Assembly: GCA_029379385.1 (NCBI GenBank)
Contig: CM055607.1
Span: forward strand, 18,104,001-18,168,000
DNA length: 64,000 nt
Direction: 5' to 3'
Origin: Quillaja saponaria
Lineage: Eukaryota; Streptophyta; Magnoliopsida; Fabales; Quillajaceae
A program made the translations under genes and the position numbers. A model generated the notes under the pieces. That model was not told the DNA's origin. It saw only the letters and a list, made by a program, of their open reading frames with translations, and made no database searches. Positions 1-10,546 of this stretch are shown here, piece by piece. Each line of letters begins with the position of its first letter. Position 1 is the first letter of the stretch.

Positions 1-130
1 GGGCATCATAAACCTTTGTCACCATCCCTTTTGCTCATCGTATTGCTTGCTCCAAGGTTGACTATGATGCACCCAAAAAAGGAGCAATAGCTGAAATAAG
101 TCACATAAATAAGTTATAATATTGTTTATT

Positions 131-167
131 AATATATATATATATATATATATAGTGTGTGTGTGTG
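131..167. repeat. TA/GT microsatellite
   Basis: A run of about 12 TA dinucleotides passes directly into about 6 GT dinucleotides. It is a compound dinucleotide microsatellite with no coding content. Confidence 0.9.
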
Positions 168-315
168 CATATAACATAAAAATTATAAGTTAGAAGTATT
201 AGAATTCATAGTTTTGAACTTTAAAAAAATGAACATGCAAAAATCCATTCTAGTTTATCCAATCGACAAATTGTTTATTGTTATAGCTCTTATTCTTCTC
301 CACAGACGTGCCGAT

Positions 316-600
316 ATCCCTAAATTGTCAAGCGGTGGTCTACTTTACTATTTTACCCCGAACCCTGAAATTCGAAGTTTCTAGCCTAAAAAGTATAAAC
401 ATAAAAAATTCATTCCATTTGATCCAAATGAGTAACCATTTAATCCTATGGGTCTTATTCATCCCCATGCAAGTTTCAATATCCCTGAATTGTCAAACGG
501 AGGTCTACTTTACTAATTTGTCCCTCGAACTTGATTTTCAAAATTTCTAGTCTAGAAAGCATAAACATGGGTAAATTCGTCATAATTGACCCAAACGAGA
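316..600 (-). repeat. Inverted copies of the ~165-bp tandem repeat
   Basis: About one and a half units lie here in the orientation opposite to the 10.5-13.1 kb array. The landmark 'ggtctactttacta' recurs about 162 bases apart (near 339 and 502). Around it are the reverse complements of array landmarks: 'ttgatccaaatga', 'ggtcttattcatcccc' and 'attttacccc'. The copies are strongly diverged. The short reading frame across them has no recognisable protein content and I treat it as spurious. Confidence 0.7.
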
Positions 601-1960
601 AACTAATTGTTCCTCTAGACATTATAGTTAACTATAGCCTTCTGTAATTCTAGAAGCATGATCCTACCACAAACCACCCTAGATTAAATCTCAATCTTAT
701 AAAACTAAGATACAACTTTTACATAATTTTGACTAATCTATAACATCCAAATTATTCATAGAAAACTAAATGTCGATTTATAAAAACTCCCACAATCAAT
801 GTTTTTTTCATCAAGATTACTTTATTTTACCCTAGACAGTACACCATGTATTAATTTACATTACCATAATTAGTTTTAAGACTCATAATAATTGGCCTAT
901 CAATACTATGGCATTTTGAATTAGTTGTACGTTACGCAATATTTGTTGTACAAAGTCACGAGAATTATATTAGTAGTTAGTTGACAAAATTTCTATATAG
1001 TTAGTACTATGTACTAACAATCATTAAATCAAACACAAGAATCCTAAACAACAGCCAAGGACAGGAACAAAGACAAGTGGATTGTGATAAAAAAAATGTA
1101 AAAGAATAAGTAATAAATTAACAGAATTCTAATGCAGGATAGGCACATGCACAAAGACAAATACTACATGACGATTCTAATTACCTCATTTAGTATGCAA
1201 TTTCATATTTCTCCACAACTCACGCTAGAAGTGTAGGTAGTGTTATTTACTCTTTTCATTTTCTCAACATGTAGCTTCTAAATTATCACTTTACCTATGT
1301 GAGAGATTGACATCATTATCAGTTAATCCATCACCATTTATTTTTTTTAATTCATTCCATCAAATTAAGATAATTAAAAGTTTAGAATATGTAAAGTAAC
1401 TTAATTTTTTCTATTATGTTCAAAATGGAACCACATAACATGATCTTTTTTCATTAAAAATAAATGAAAATAGATGGAGGTGGGTTAACAAATATTGATT
1501 TAAACCTTGGGTAGCAGTACAACAAACAAAGGTATCAGCAATAACATTAATGTTGTCGTTTGATATACTGTTGTTCATAATGACAATTTGCTTTAGTAAT
1601 TTGGTTATCTATAATAGGTAAGTCACTGTTGTTGATAAGTTAGAATCTTTTTGGGATGTTGTCACTGATATCATCCTCCAAATGCAAATAATTGTACAAT
1701 TTTTGCTTCAAATTATCTGTGTTTACCTTGGTTATTATCTGCCTTAGCACTGCTATCGTAGTTATAACAATATGTGTCCTCGGTAATTATTAATGATAAG
1801 TTTTAATATTTTTAATTATCAGTGAACTATTTGGGTCCACAACTTATATTATTTGTGAGGAAAGATGCTATCATAGGTACTTTTTCCCAATTCAAACCTA
1901 GCTAGCGAATTTCTTTTTCCTTCCTCCTCATTCTGGTTTGAAATACTTTTCTCTCATAGT
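601..1960. other. AT-rich intergenic DNA, nothing recognised
   Basis: I see no coding frame of note, no RNA gene and no clear repeat structure here. Base composition is very AT-rich, with short homopolymer runs. Confidence 0.6.
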
Positions 1961-1963
1961 TAG

Positions 1964-2140
1964 GGTTACAAATGATCAGAGTTGTTCATGAACAGCTTGT
2001 GAACAAGCTCAGGAAGGGCTCGCTCGAGCTCAGTTCGTTTTTTAAGACTTTGTTTTAAGGCTTACAGTAAATGAGCCAAGCTTGAAATTTGAAAAGCGTG
2101 GATCGAAAGCTCACGAGCCGAGCTCGTTTAATTAATTAAA
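1964..2140. repeat. Non-autonomous DNA transposon fragment (hAT-like)
   Basis: The segment opens with a 'tagggttacaaatgatca' type start and is rich in palindromic 'GAGCTCG', 'GCTCGAGCTC' and 'GTTCGTTT' motifs. These resemble dispersed plant elements whose ends read like 'aggggtgttcatgaacagctcg'. Richness in GAGCTCG sets it apart from the AT-rich flanks. A matching right end and a target duplication were not found, so the class assignment rests on pattern memory. Confidence 0.4.
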
Positions 2141-3184
2141 TATATTTAGTTATTTATATATTTTATGTATAAGATAAACATATTATATTATTTATTTGAA
2201 CAATAAAACACAATAATTAGTCTAGCTTAGTCTTAACAGAGAAAGAAGTATGCTTTTGTCTTTTGTTTATTATTATTATTATTAATTTGTTGTTCCTTGG
2301 TGGATGTTTTGGTGTTGATTGAATTTATTATAGTTTGTTTCGTGGGAACATAAAATTGTTAGAATTGTTGTGTTTTTATGATTTTAGAGCTTTTGAAATT
2401 TTAGGCGTTTGTGTGTGTATTTGGTGGTTTTAGGGATTTAGTTATTTATGAATTTTTTTTATATTTGAAATTGGTATGAATGTAATTTTATGAATTTTGA
2501 TTGGATACTTTATTAGTTATTGTTTGAAATTTCGATAAAAAAGTGATATGGGATGAAATTGATAATTTGTACTGTGGGAATTGGTTGAAATTGATTTGGG
2601 GTGAATTTGGAAGAGTTAGGATGAATTTTGAATTTGGTTGAATTTGGCTTAAAGGAAGCATTTTCAAGGAAACTCAAATATACTTGATTTGTAATTGTTA
2701 GGTCCTTTGTCAATTAGTAGGTGAAAATTAGGACACACTATAAGAAACTGGTAGAAATAAAATTATGAATATTAAATGTAAAACAATGTTTATGTGGGCT
2801 TGATGAATTTAAAAATTAGTATTAAAGGAGGAGAATAGTACATGAGTTTTATGTTGCTTTTAGGACTTGTATTTTTAAGGATTATTTAAACTCATTTGTT
2901 GAATAAAATGAGGTTTTTGTCTATTAGTAGATTGAACTAATGATTTATTTGTAATATATATTTTAAGTGATGTTTAAGTGTAAATTTAAGTTGCTTGACA
3001 AATTATCCAAGTATTTGTATAGATTAGCAAACATGCCATTTTTTTAGTGAGAGGCTTAATTTGTCATTTATTTGGTTGAAATTTTGGTGACACTTCTCTA
3101 TGTCTTGTAGATACGTACTTAGACATGTACGTTGACACTATTTCACCTTTATATGTACTTAGGAGACCATATATATTTTAAGAG
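2141..3184. other. AT-rich non-coding DNA with a possible CACTA-like start at 2736
   Basis: This stretch holds a short ATT microsatellite (about 2266-2285) and GTTGAAATTG-type low-complexity sequence, but no convincing gene. At 2736 the string 'cactataagaaact' matches the consensus start of CACTA (En/Spm) transposons. No coding sequence or opposite inverted end can be tied to it, so it may be chance. Confidence 0.45.
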
Positions 3185-3390
3185 TTTATAAGGATAAAAT
3201 TGTCAAATACAGGTCCTCTTAACTGAGCAAAGACTATCAATACATCTGTATGGATGAATAAGACTAGTATCAACAAATGATTTTTAATTTAGATAATAGG
3301 TTAGGCATTTATGCACAAGTGTGATTTTTTACTATAAAACTTCAAAAATAAAGCCTCGGGGTTAAAATTTTCAAATACACATCCTAATTT
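3185..3390 (+). repeat. One unit of the ~165-bp tandem repeat, left of the gypsy element
   Basis: It carries the array landmarks in array order: 'aaaattgtcaaataca', 'ggatgaataagact', 'ataggttaggcatttatg' and 'cacaagtgtg'. It stops abruptly where truncated gag coding sequence begins, near 3390. Its orientation matches the array resuming at 10547. The two were therefore probably one array split by the retrotransposon and a deletion. Confidence 0.8.
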
Positions 3391-3439
3391 AGAGCAGTTA
3401 GTGCAGGGTCTAGACTATGTTCAGAGGATCATAGGTGAT

Positions 3440-4490
3440 TTAGTTGAGATTTTGGCCTAACAGCACTAGAGGCAATCCCTCCAGCTCAATTCAGAAGGAA
3501 AGATGAGCATTTAAAGTGCTGCATGATTTTCGGAAAGATGCAGCCACTTAGATTTTTAGGTGTGGACCCGGCACATGATCCTTATACTTTTATGGAAGAG
3601 TCTGATAGACTATGCATAGCTTTGGGATGTGATCTCGTTCATGCTGTAGAGTTGGTCAGTTATCAGTTATATGATGTAGCTTATGAGTGGTATAAAATAT
3701 TTACATAACGGAGGACATAGCCTACACCATTGACATGGTTGGAGTTCACCAGGGCTTTTAATAATCGTTTCTTACTTAAGAGTGTGCATGATAAGCATGC
3801 TCATGATTTTAAGCGATTGGTTCAGACAAAGGGTATGTTAGTGGCAAAGTACGAGACCCGATTTACAAGACTATCCAGTTTTGCCCCATATTTGGTAGCT
3901 ACTGAGCAGATGCGAGTGAAGAGATTTGTTAATGGTTTGAGAAATTATTTATTCAGATTAGTGATTGTGACTGATACTATTACTTGCACTTAGGCCATTG
4001 ATTCTACTTACCGATTGGAGACTATGGTCATAAGAATGCGAGAAATGAGAGTCCTTCGACTTCTAGAGCTAGCAATTCTCTTAGACCTGAGGGTGAATCT
4101 ACCTCCCAGCAGGGTTCATTCAGAAGAGGTTTTCAATAGGGTAGAGGTCAAATGAGACGGAGTTTCGAAAGCCCTAGTCAAAGGGGGCATTATCTGGTAG
4201 ATCCTGATCATTTGAGTTTCCTTTGTATCCCACTTGTGGTAAGTGGCATACAGGGTAGTGAAAACTAGGGACAAGTGTATGTTTTAAATATGGGGTGATG
4301 GATCATTATGTTAAAGACTGTCTACTGTTGAGAGGTTAGTCTACTTAGCTGGGACATCTTCATTAGGTCAGGGTAGACTGTCCATTGTTAAGAGATCAGT
4401 CTACTCCAACTACGAGATTTTAGGGAGGTAATGGTGGTTCTTCTAGAGGTTCGTTATTAGTAAGCAAGGATCAAGCCCGAGTTTATGCTT
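3440..4490 (+). pseudogene. gag: Gypsy gag remnant (capsid domain and CCHC knuckle)
   Basis: Two in-frame pieces (3523-3708 and 3730-3993) encode the capsid-type retrotransposon gag domain. Recognisable strings are 'FLGVDPAHDPYTFMEE', 'YEWYK', 'WLEFTRAFNNRF' and 'VKRFVNGL'. Stops at about 3706 and 3718 split the two pieces. Further down, about 4280-4322, a single CCHC zinc knuckle is readable as CFKYGVMDHYVKDC. Its second cysteine position is a tyrosine, so the knuckle is degenerate. The N-terminal part of Gag is missing because the element is truncated at about 3390. In an intact element Gag forms the cytoplasmic virus-like particle and binds RNA. Confidence 0.85.
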
Positions 4491-4522
4491 TAATGACTCA
4501 AGATGCATAGGCTTAAAATGCT

Positions 4523-7500
4523 GTGGTATCAGGTAGCTTATCTGTTTGCTCAGTTGGTGGTAAAATATTGTTTGATCCTAGAGCCACTCATTCTTTCATA
4601 TCTCTTTATTTTGCTTCTTATGTGAAGCTGGCATCTAAGCCTCTTAGGGTTCCTTTAGAGGTTTCGACACTGTTAGGGAAAAGTATTTTAGCAGACAGGT
4701 ATATTCCTTCTTGTAAGGTTTTTGTGGGTGATGATATATATTTGGCGGACTTAATCATACTAGACATGCTAGAATATGATTTGATTTTAGGTATGGACTG
4801 GTTGTCTAACCATTATGCCATAGTAGATTGTCGTGATAAGAGTGTGAAGTTTAGTAATCTTGAGAAGCTGACTTTTATTTTTCAAAGGGATAAGAGTGAA
4901 GTTCCTTATAATTTAATTTAAGCTATTTAAGCTAGATGGCTTATCAGGAAGAAACATCAGGCTTATTTATCTTTCATTAAGGATACTCAGTTTGAGTGTC
5001 CTCCTTTCAGAGCATATTCTGGTGGTGAAGGAGTTATCTGATATATTTCTTGAAAAGCTTCTTCGACTTCCTCTTGATTAAGAGATAGAGTTTGGTATTA
5101 AGTTATTACCTGGTACTTAACCGATTTTTATCCTCTGTATTAGATGGCTCTCAGTGAACTGAGGGAGCTAAAGGTGCAATTGCAAGATTTGCTAGATAAG
5201 GGATTCATTCATCCTAGTTCATCTTCTTATGGGTACTCATGTTCTATTTGTAAAGAATGATGGCTCATTTAGACTATGCATTGACTAACTGATAGTTGAA
5301 TAAAGTCATAGTGAAGAATAAGTATCCTCTTCTAAGGATTGATGATTTATATGATCATTTATAAGGAGCTCACTATTTTTCCAAGATTGACCTTCGTTCG
5401 AGATATCATCATCTTCAAATTAAGAAGGAAGACATTATGAAGATCACTTTTTGTACTCGGTATGGACATTACGAGTTCTTGGTTATGTCTTTTGGGCTTA
5501 CTAATGCTTATGCAACGTTCATGGACTTGATGAATTAGGTGTTTAAGCCTTTATTAGACTAGTTTGTCATTGTTTTTATTGATGATATTATGGTATATTC
5601 TTGGAGTGAGGAGGAGCATAAGCAGCATCTTTACATTATATTACAGACACTTAGGGAGAATAAGCTTTATGCTAAATTCTCTAAGTGTGAATTTGGGTTG
5701 AATGATTTCTAATGATGGAATTCAGGTGGATCCTAAAAAGGCAGAAGCAGTTTAGAATTGGCCTTGACCAACAAATATTTCTAAAATAAGAAATTTTTTG
5801 GGTTTGGCTTAGTTATTATAAGAGACTAGTAGAGAATTTTTCTCGTTTTGCTGCTCCTTTGACTTGGTTGACTCAGAAATGAGTTAAATTTGTATGGTCC
5901 AAGGCTTGTGAGGAAAACTTTCAAAAGCTAAAGACTTGTTTGACCTTAGCCCCTATTCTTACACTTCTCTCTAATACAGGTAATTATACTGTGCTTTATG
6001 ATGCTTATTGCATTGGACTTTGGTTATGTTTTAATGCAGGATGGACAAGTTATAGCATATGCTTCGAGGCAGTTGAAAAAGTATGAGATGAACTGCCCTA
6101 CCCATGATCTTGAAATGGCAGGTGGTAATCTTTACATTGAAGATATGAAGGCATTTCTTGTATGGTAAGACTTTTGATAGTTTCACAAATTAACAAAATC
6201 TTAAACATATATTTGATTAGAAGGAGTTGAATTTAAGGCAGCGTAGATAGATTGAGTTACTGGAGGATTATAATTGTTCGATTTCTTGTCATCTAGGAAA
6301 AGGAAATGTGGTTGCAGGATACTCTGAGTAGAAAGTCTATAGGTAGTTTATCCCATTTAATAACTGTGCACAAGTCAGATTATAAAGGACTTGTAAATAT
6401 GTATGGCTGATGGAGTTAAATTTGAGGATGTCCCTCAAGAGGTGCTGTTAGCTCATATTCAAGTGAAGTCCACTTTTGTTACAGCAATAAAAGCAACACA
6501 AGCAAATGATCCAGAGGTGGGTTCAAAGAAAGGTAAGTGTGATTAGGGTGTTTTTGATGATTTCAGGATGGATAGTGAAGGAATACTGAGGGTATAATGA
6601 CCTGAGATGTTGTGACATCTAATTTAAAGTTGAAGAGAAAGATTCTTGACACAGCTTACTGTTCATCATATGTCATGCATCCTGGTTCTTGTAAAATGTT
6701 TGAGGATTTGAAGAAATTTTGTTAATGGGATGGTATGAAGAAAGATATAGGTGATTTTGTTTTTAGGTGTCTTATATGTCAAAAGGTGAAAGCTGAGCAT
6801 CAAAGGCTTGCAGGAATGTTACAAAGGCTAAATATTTTGGACTGGAAGTGGGAAAAAGATACTATGGACTTCGTATCAGGACTTCCTAAGAATTTTAAGG
6901 GTTTTGATTCTATTTAGGTGATTAGTGGATTATTTGACAAAATCTGCACATTTCCTTTCGGTGAAGACTACTTATTCAATACATCAATATGCGAAGTTGT
7001 ATCTGGATAAGATTATTTCATTACATGGAGTACCATTTTCTATTATTTCTGACTAGGGTGCTTAGTTCTGTGGCATTATGGAAGCCTTTTAAGAGGCTCT
7101 TAGTACTCAATTACTGTTCAGTATAGCTATAATCCTCAAATTGATGGTCAGTCTGAAAGGACTATACATACTTTAGAAGGATATGTTGCAAGCCTGTGTT
7201 ATAAATTTTGAAGGTAGTTGGGATCAGCATCTCCCACTGATGGAATTTATTTATAACAACAAGCTATCATAGTAGCATTCAGATAGGACTATTTAAAGCA
7301 TTTTATGGGAGGAAGTGTCATCTCCGGTCAGGTGGTTTAAAACAGTTGAGCATCAGTTGTTAGGGCTAGAACTAGTACAAGATGTAGTAGAAAAAGTGCA
7401 AGTAATCCGTGACAGGTTATGTAAAGCTCAAAGCAGACAGAAGTCATTTACTGATAATCGTCAGAGACAGTTGGAGTTTGAAGTAGATGACTATGTATTC

Positions 7501-7900
7501 TAAAGGTTTCTACTTTTAAGGGGACCATGAGATTTGGTAAGAAAGGCAAGTTGAGTTTGAGATTTATTAGACCTTTTTCAGATTTTGGATAAAATTAGAG
7601 CAGCAGAGTACAGGTTGGCATTGCCCCCTAATTTGGATAGAGTACATCTAGTATTTAATGTATCGATGCTTCGAAAGTATTTGTCGGAGGAGTCTTATGT
7701 ATTACAGATTCAAGCAGTACAAGTCGATAAGAATTTGAAGTATGAGGAGTAACTAGTGGCAATCATTGATAGGCAAGTCCGTAAACTTTCATCGAAAGTT
7801 ATTCCTTCAGTAAAAGTTGTATAGCAACATCATGGAGAACAGGAAGCTACTTGGGAATTCGAGAGTGCAATGAAAAAATGCTACCCATATTTATTTGAAT
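4523..7900 (+). pseudogene. pol: Gypsy pol remnant (PR-RT-RH-INT-chromodomain)
   Basis: The aspartic protease region (4523-4921) is open. Its active site, normally D-S/T-G, reads 'LFDPRATHSFIS', so the catalytic signature is altered. The 'EYDLILGMDWLSNH' block is kept. Reverse transcriptase follows at about 5150-5720 with 'YPLLRIDDLYD', 'FSKIDLRS', 'MSFGLTNA' and the catalytic block FIDDIMVYS near 5577. RNase H debris spans about 5860-6330. Integrase is at about 6640-7290, with the CLICQKVKAEHQ half of the zinc finger at 6770. A chromodomain-like tail ends near 7905. Repeated stops and frameshifts interrupt all parts except short open blocks. The chain of domains places it in the chromovirus branch of Ty3/gypsy. 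Confidence 0.88.
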
Positions 7901-7973
7901 GATTCAGGTATAAGATATACTTTATAACTTTCCATTTGAAATTCAGGACGAATTTCTTTTAAGGAAGTGAGAC

Positions 7974-10546
7974 TGTGATAATCAATAGCTTAACGTACAT
8001 TTTCGAATGCACTATGTAAATTAGCGTGACTACACGAATAATAATTGTATGTAAAGTAAATTCAGATAAAAGAATATTTTTTGTGTGTGTGTGTATATAT
8101 ATATATATATAAACATGAGAATTTATTTCCACTATCCTATTGGTTTATTTGAAACTTGAGAGATTCATGTTTAACTTGTTCTAATATACATAATAAATGG
8201 GTAAATAAAAGAATGAATTAGAAAACATTTTTATATATTTTCTTTGTATATATGAGAAAGGATTTAATTTAGGATTACCAATTTTAAACTTGACTTTGAC
8301 CTTATAGTGATATTTATTTCTTTTTCCTTTCTTTAACCTCCCATATCACCAGCTCACTTCCTTTCTCATCTCTTCCACTGAGCCCTGTTTTCCTTTTTGC
8401 CGTGTGATTGTTCTTTGTGGCTAGAAGTGTGGTAAGCTTTATTTTCTTGTTCAAGTAGCTTAGTTCTTCATAATTATGGTTCATTTAGGGTGTGTGTGAG
8501 CCAAGAATTAATCTTGGAGGATGGCAAGCAACAAAAGTAATAACAAAAAATCCAGCAGCTCTGTTTTGGATTTTTGTCTTCCTCCTTTCCTTGTTTTCAT
8601 CTTGTTTGATGAAGTAGTATTCTCAACTGCCCAAGAAATGTTGGTAGTACTAGTGAGTGTGTAGTTTCATCTCTAGTTGGGGTGTTCATCCACTAAAGGA
8701 AGCTGATTCCTTCTTTTTTTTTAGAGCTTAATTTACTTTGGGAAAACATTATAGGTTGGAGCTAAGATTATGGCATGGGTTGGCAAGTAGCTGAGGTAGT
8801 GTAATTGTGCCTTATTTCCAACTTTGGGGGCTGAGTTTTGGAAGGTAATTCCTATGTTTTAGTTTAGCCAAGAGGAGATTTATTGATAGCAGGAACAGGG
8901 ATGCCTATTTAATTTAAACTACCTCCAACCTTAATGATTTCTTGTTACTTGAGAGGTGGTTTAGTTGTCTATTATATCTTAGGATTTTAGGTATTGTTTT
9001 GTTATGTATTTATAAGAGTAGGGAAAAAAAAAAAAAGGGAACATAGAGATGATTAAATGAACTAGAAAAAGATAAGTTATAAATTAATTATATAAATAAT
9101 GGGAATGTATCCTTCAAGCTTTTGATAAAGTCTAGATTATTAAATTGAATAGATCTTAATAATTGGAAAGTAAATAATATGAAGCTTTAGAGTAAATTAG
9201 TATTGAAATTGGTAATTTAAATTTTTGACCATTATGCTTAATTAAACTAAGTTTAAGATGGAGATATGAGAAAAGAATATTTCAAGGGTGTAGAAAATTA
9301 TAAGAATTTTATTAGATGATAAATATATATATATATTAATAGTAGTGTATGATTGAGTAAAGAATTATAATTATGAAATTAATAACTAAATAATATATGA
9401 ATTTATGATTTTTAACTCCAAATCATATTGAAGATACTTCACCAATTTTGCAGTAGAAATTGAACAATTAGTCTTATTCTTGAACTACGTGAGTGAATTA
9501 CGTGCACTTTGGTTGCCAAATAATTATGTGAATTTGAGTATTCAAATTATGTTTGTTATTTGATATTATTTATGGTTTATAAGGGCCAACAAAGTGAAAT
9601 TTTAAAAAAAAATGATTTTTACTTCCAAAATTAAAATTCAGGTGCACGTATGATATTCTGATTTGATATTCTAATTCTAATAAGAATAGAGTGCTCAGCC
9701 CTGTGGATGGATTATGTAAAGGGAATAATTTGTTGTGCCGGTGCATAAATGCATTTTAAAGGAAAATATTTGTTGTGGGGGACTGAGTTACTTGGTTGAT
9801 CCTTTGTATGCTTTGAGTGTTTTGATTGCTTTGTTGAATCGTAAATTTTGGATATTTTAATTAATTGGTCTATCTTGTGAATCATACGAATTATGATTTT
9901 ATGATTATTACCAGTATGTACGTGTACTTTTGAATTAAGACATGAATATTGTTATATGAGGTTAAATGATGATATATGCTATTATACTTTGATTGATGCT
10001 GATACTCTCAAGGTACGTTATTTGCTCACTGAGTCCTTGTGATTCACACCTCCCTCTGTTGTTATTTTTTTTAGTATCAAGAAAGTAGTGTTCATCGCGT
10101 ATGGATTCCTGCCTTGCCAACACTATTGTGGCAAGGTATATTTCAGAATCGCATACTTGAAGCTCAAAGAACTACACTTACAGTCACTTTAGGCATTATG
10201 CATAATTGCATATATTGAATTAACTATGGTGATTTGATGTATTGTTAAAAGCAGAGCTCCTCTACATAATTTGATACTGTGGTTTATTAGTGACTTGTAA
10301 CCAAGTTATTTATGTATATACTAGTGGACATGTTGCACTTTACGGGGAACCTCTACCGAATATTCATTAAATGTTTTATGTTTAATAATAAGTTCATAAT
10401 TTTATTTTTATTCAAGTAAAGTTTTTCTTGGTTTTAACTGTAATTTATTCAAGAATCATTTGTGTTCAGTAAATGAGAACTCAAGGTTACAGGAATGTGA
10501 TTATCCATTCCTCCAGTCAACCATAGCTTTATTTGAGGGTGTGACA
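7974..10546 (+). repeat. 3' LTR of the gypsy element
   Basis: A purine-rich tract (aaggaagtgagac, 7961-7973) directly precedes TGTGATAATC, as expected for a polypurine tract next to an LTR. The LTR ends in GGGTGTGACA at 10546, giving TG...CA ends and about 2.57 kb. Its last ~70 bases align by eye with the reverse complement of the solo LTR at 43465: 'ggttacaggaatgtgattatcc' type sequence, then 'attcctccagtca', then 'gggtgtgaca'. The family is therefore present at least three times. The body has a CA/TA microsatellite (~8080-8110), a poly(A) tract near 9007 and no gene. Confidence 0.75.

Larger units (their letters stand above)
3390..10546 (+). mobile_element. Ty3/gypsy chromovirus, 5'-truncated, with 3' LTR
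   Basis: Gag, protease, reverse transcriptase, RNase H, integrase and a C-terminal chromodomain-like region follow in the order typical of plant Ty3/gypsy chromoviruses. The C-terminal 'DRQVRKL...ATWEFES' pattern resembles the Tekay/Del clade. Many stops and frameshifts show it is dead. There is no 5' LTR, primer-binding site or gag start: gag joins tandem repeat directly near 3390. The 3' LTR runs from TGTGATAATC (7974) to GGGTGTGACA (10546), and array DNA resumes at once. Confidence 0.88.

Noticed and set aside
308..550. 80-residue reading frame as a gene
   Set aside because: It lies wholly across inverted copies of the tandem repeat and has internal repetition from the repeat period, with no domain.
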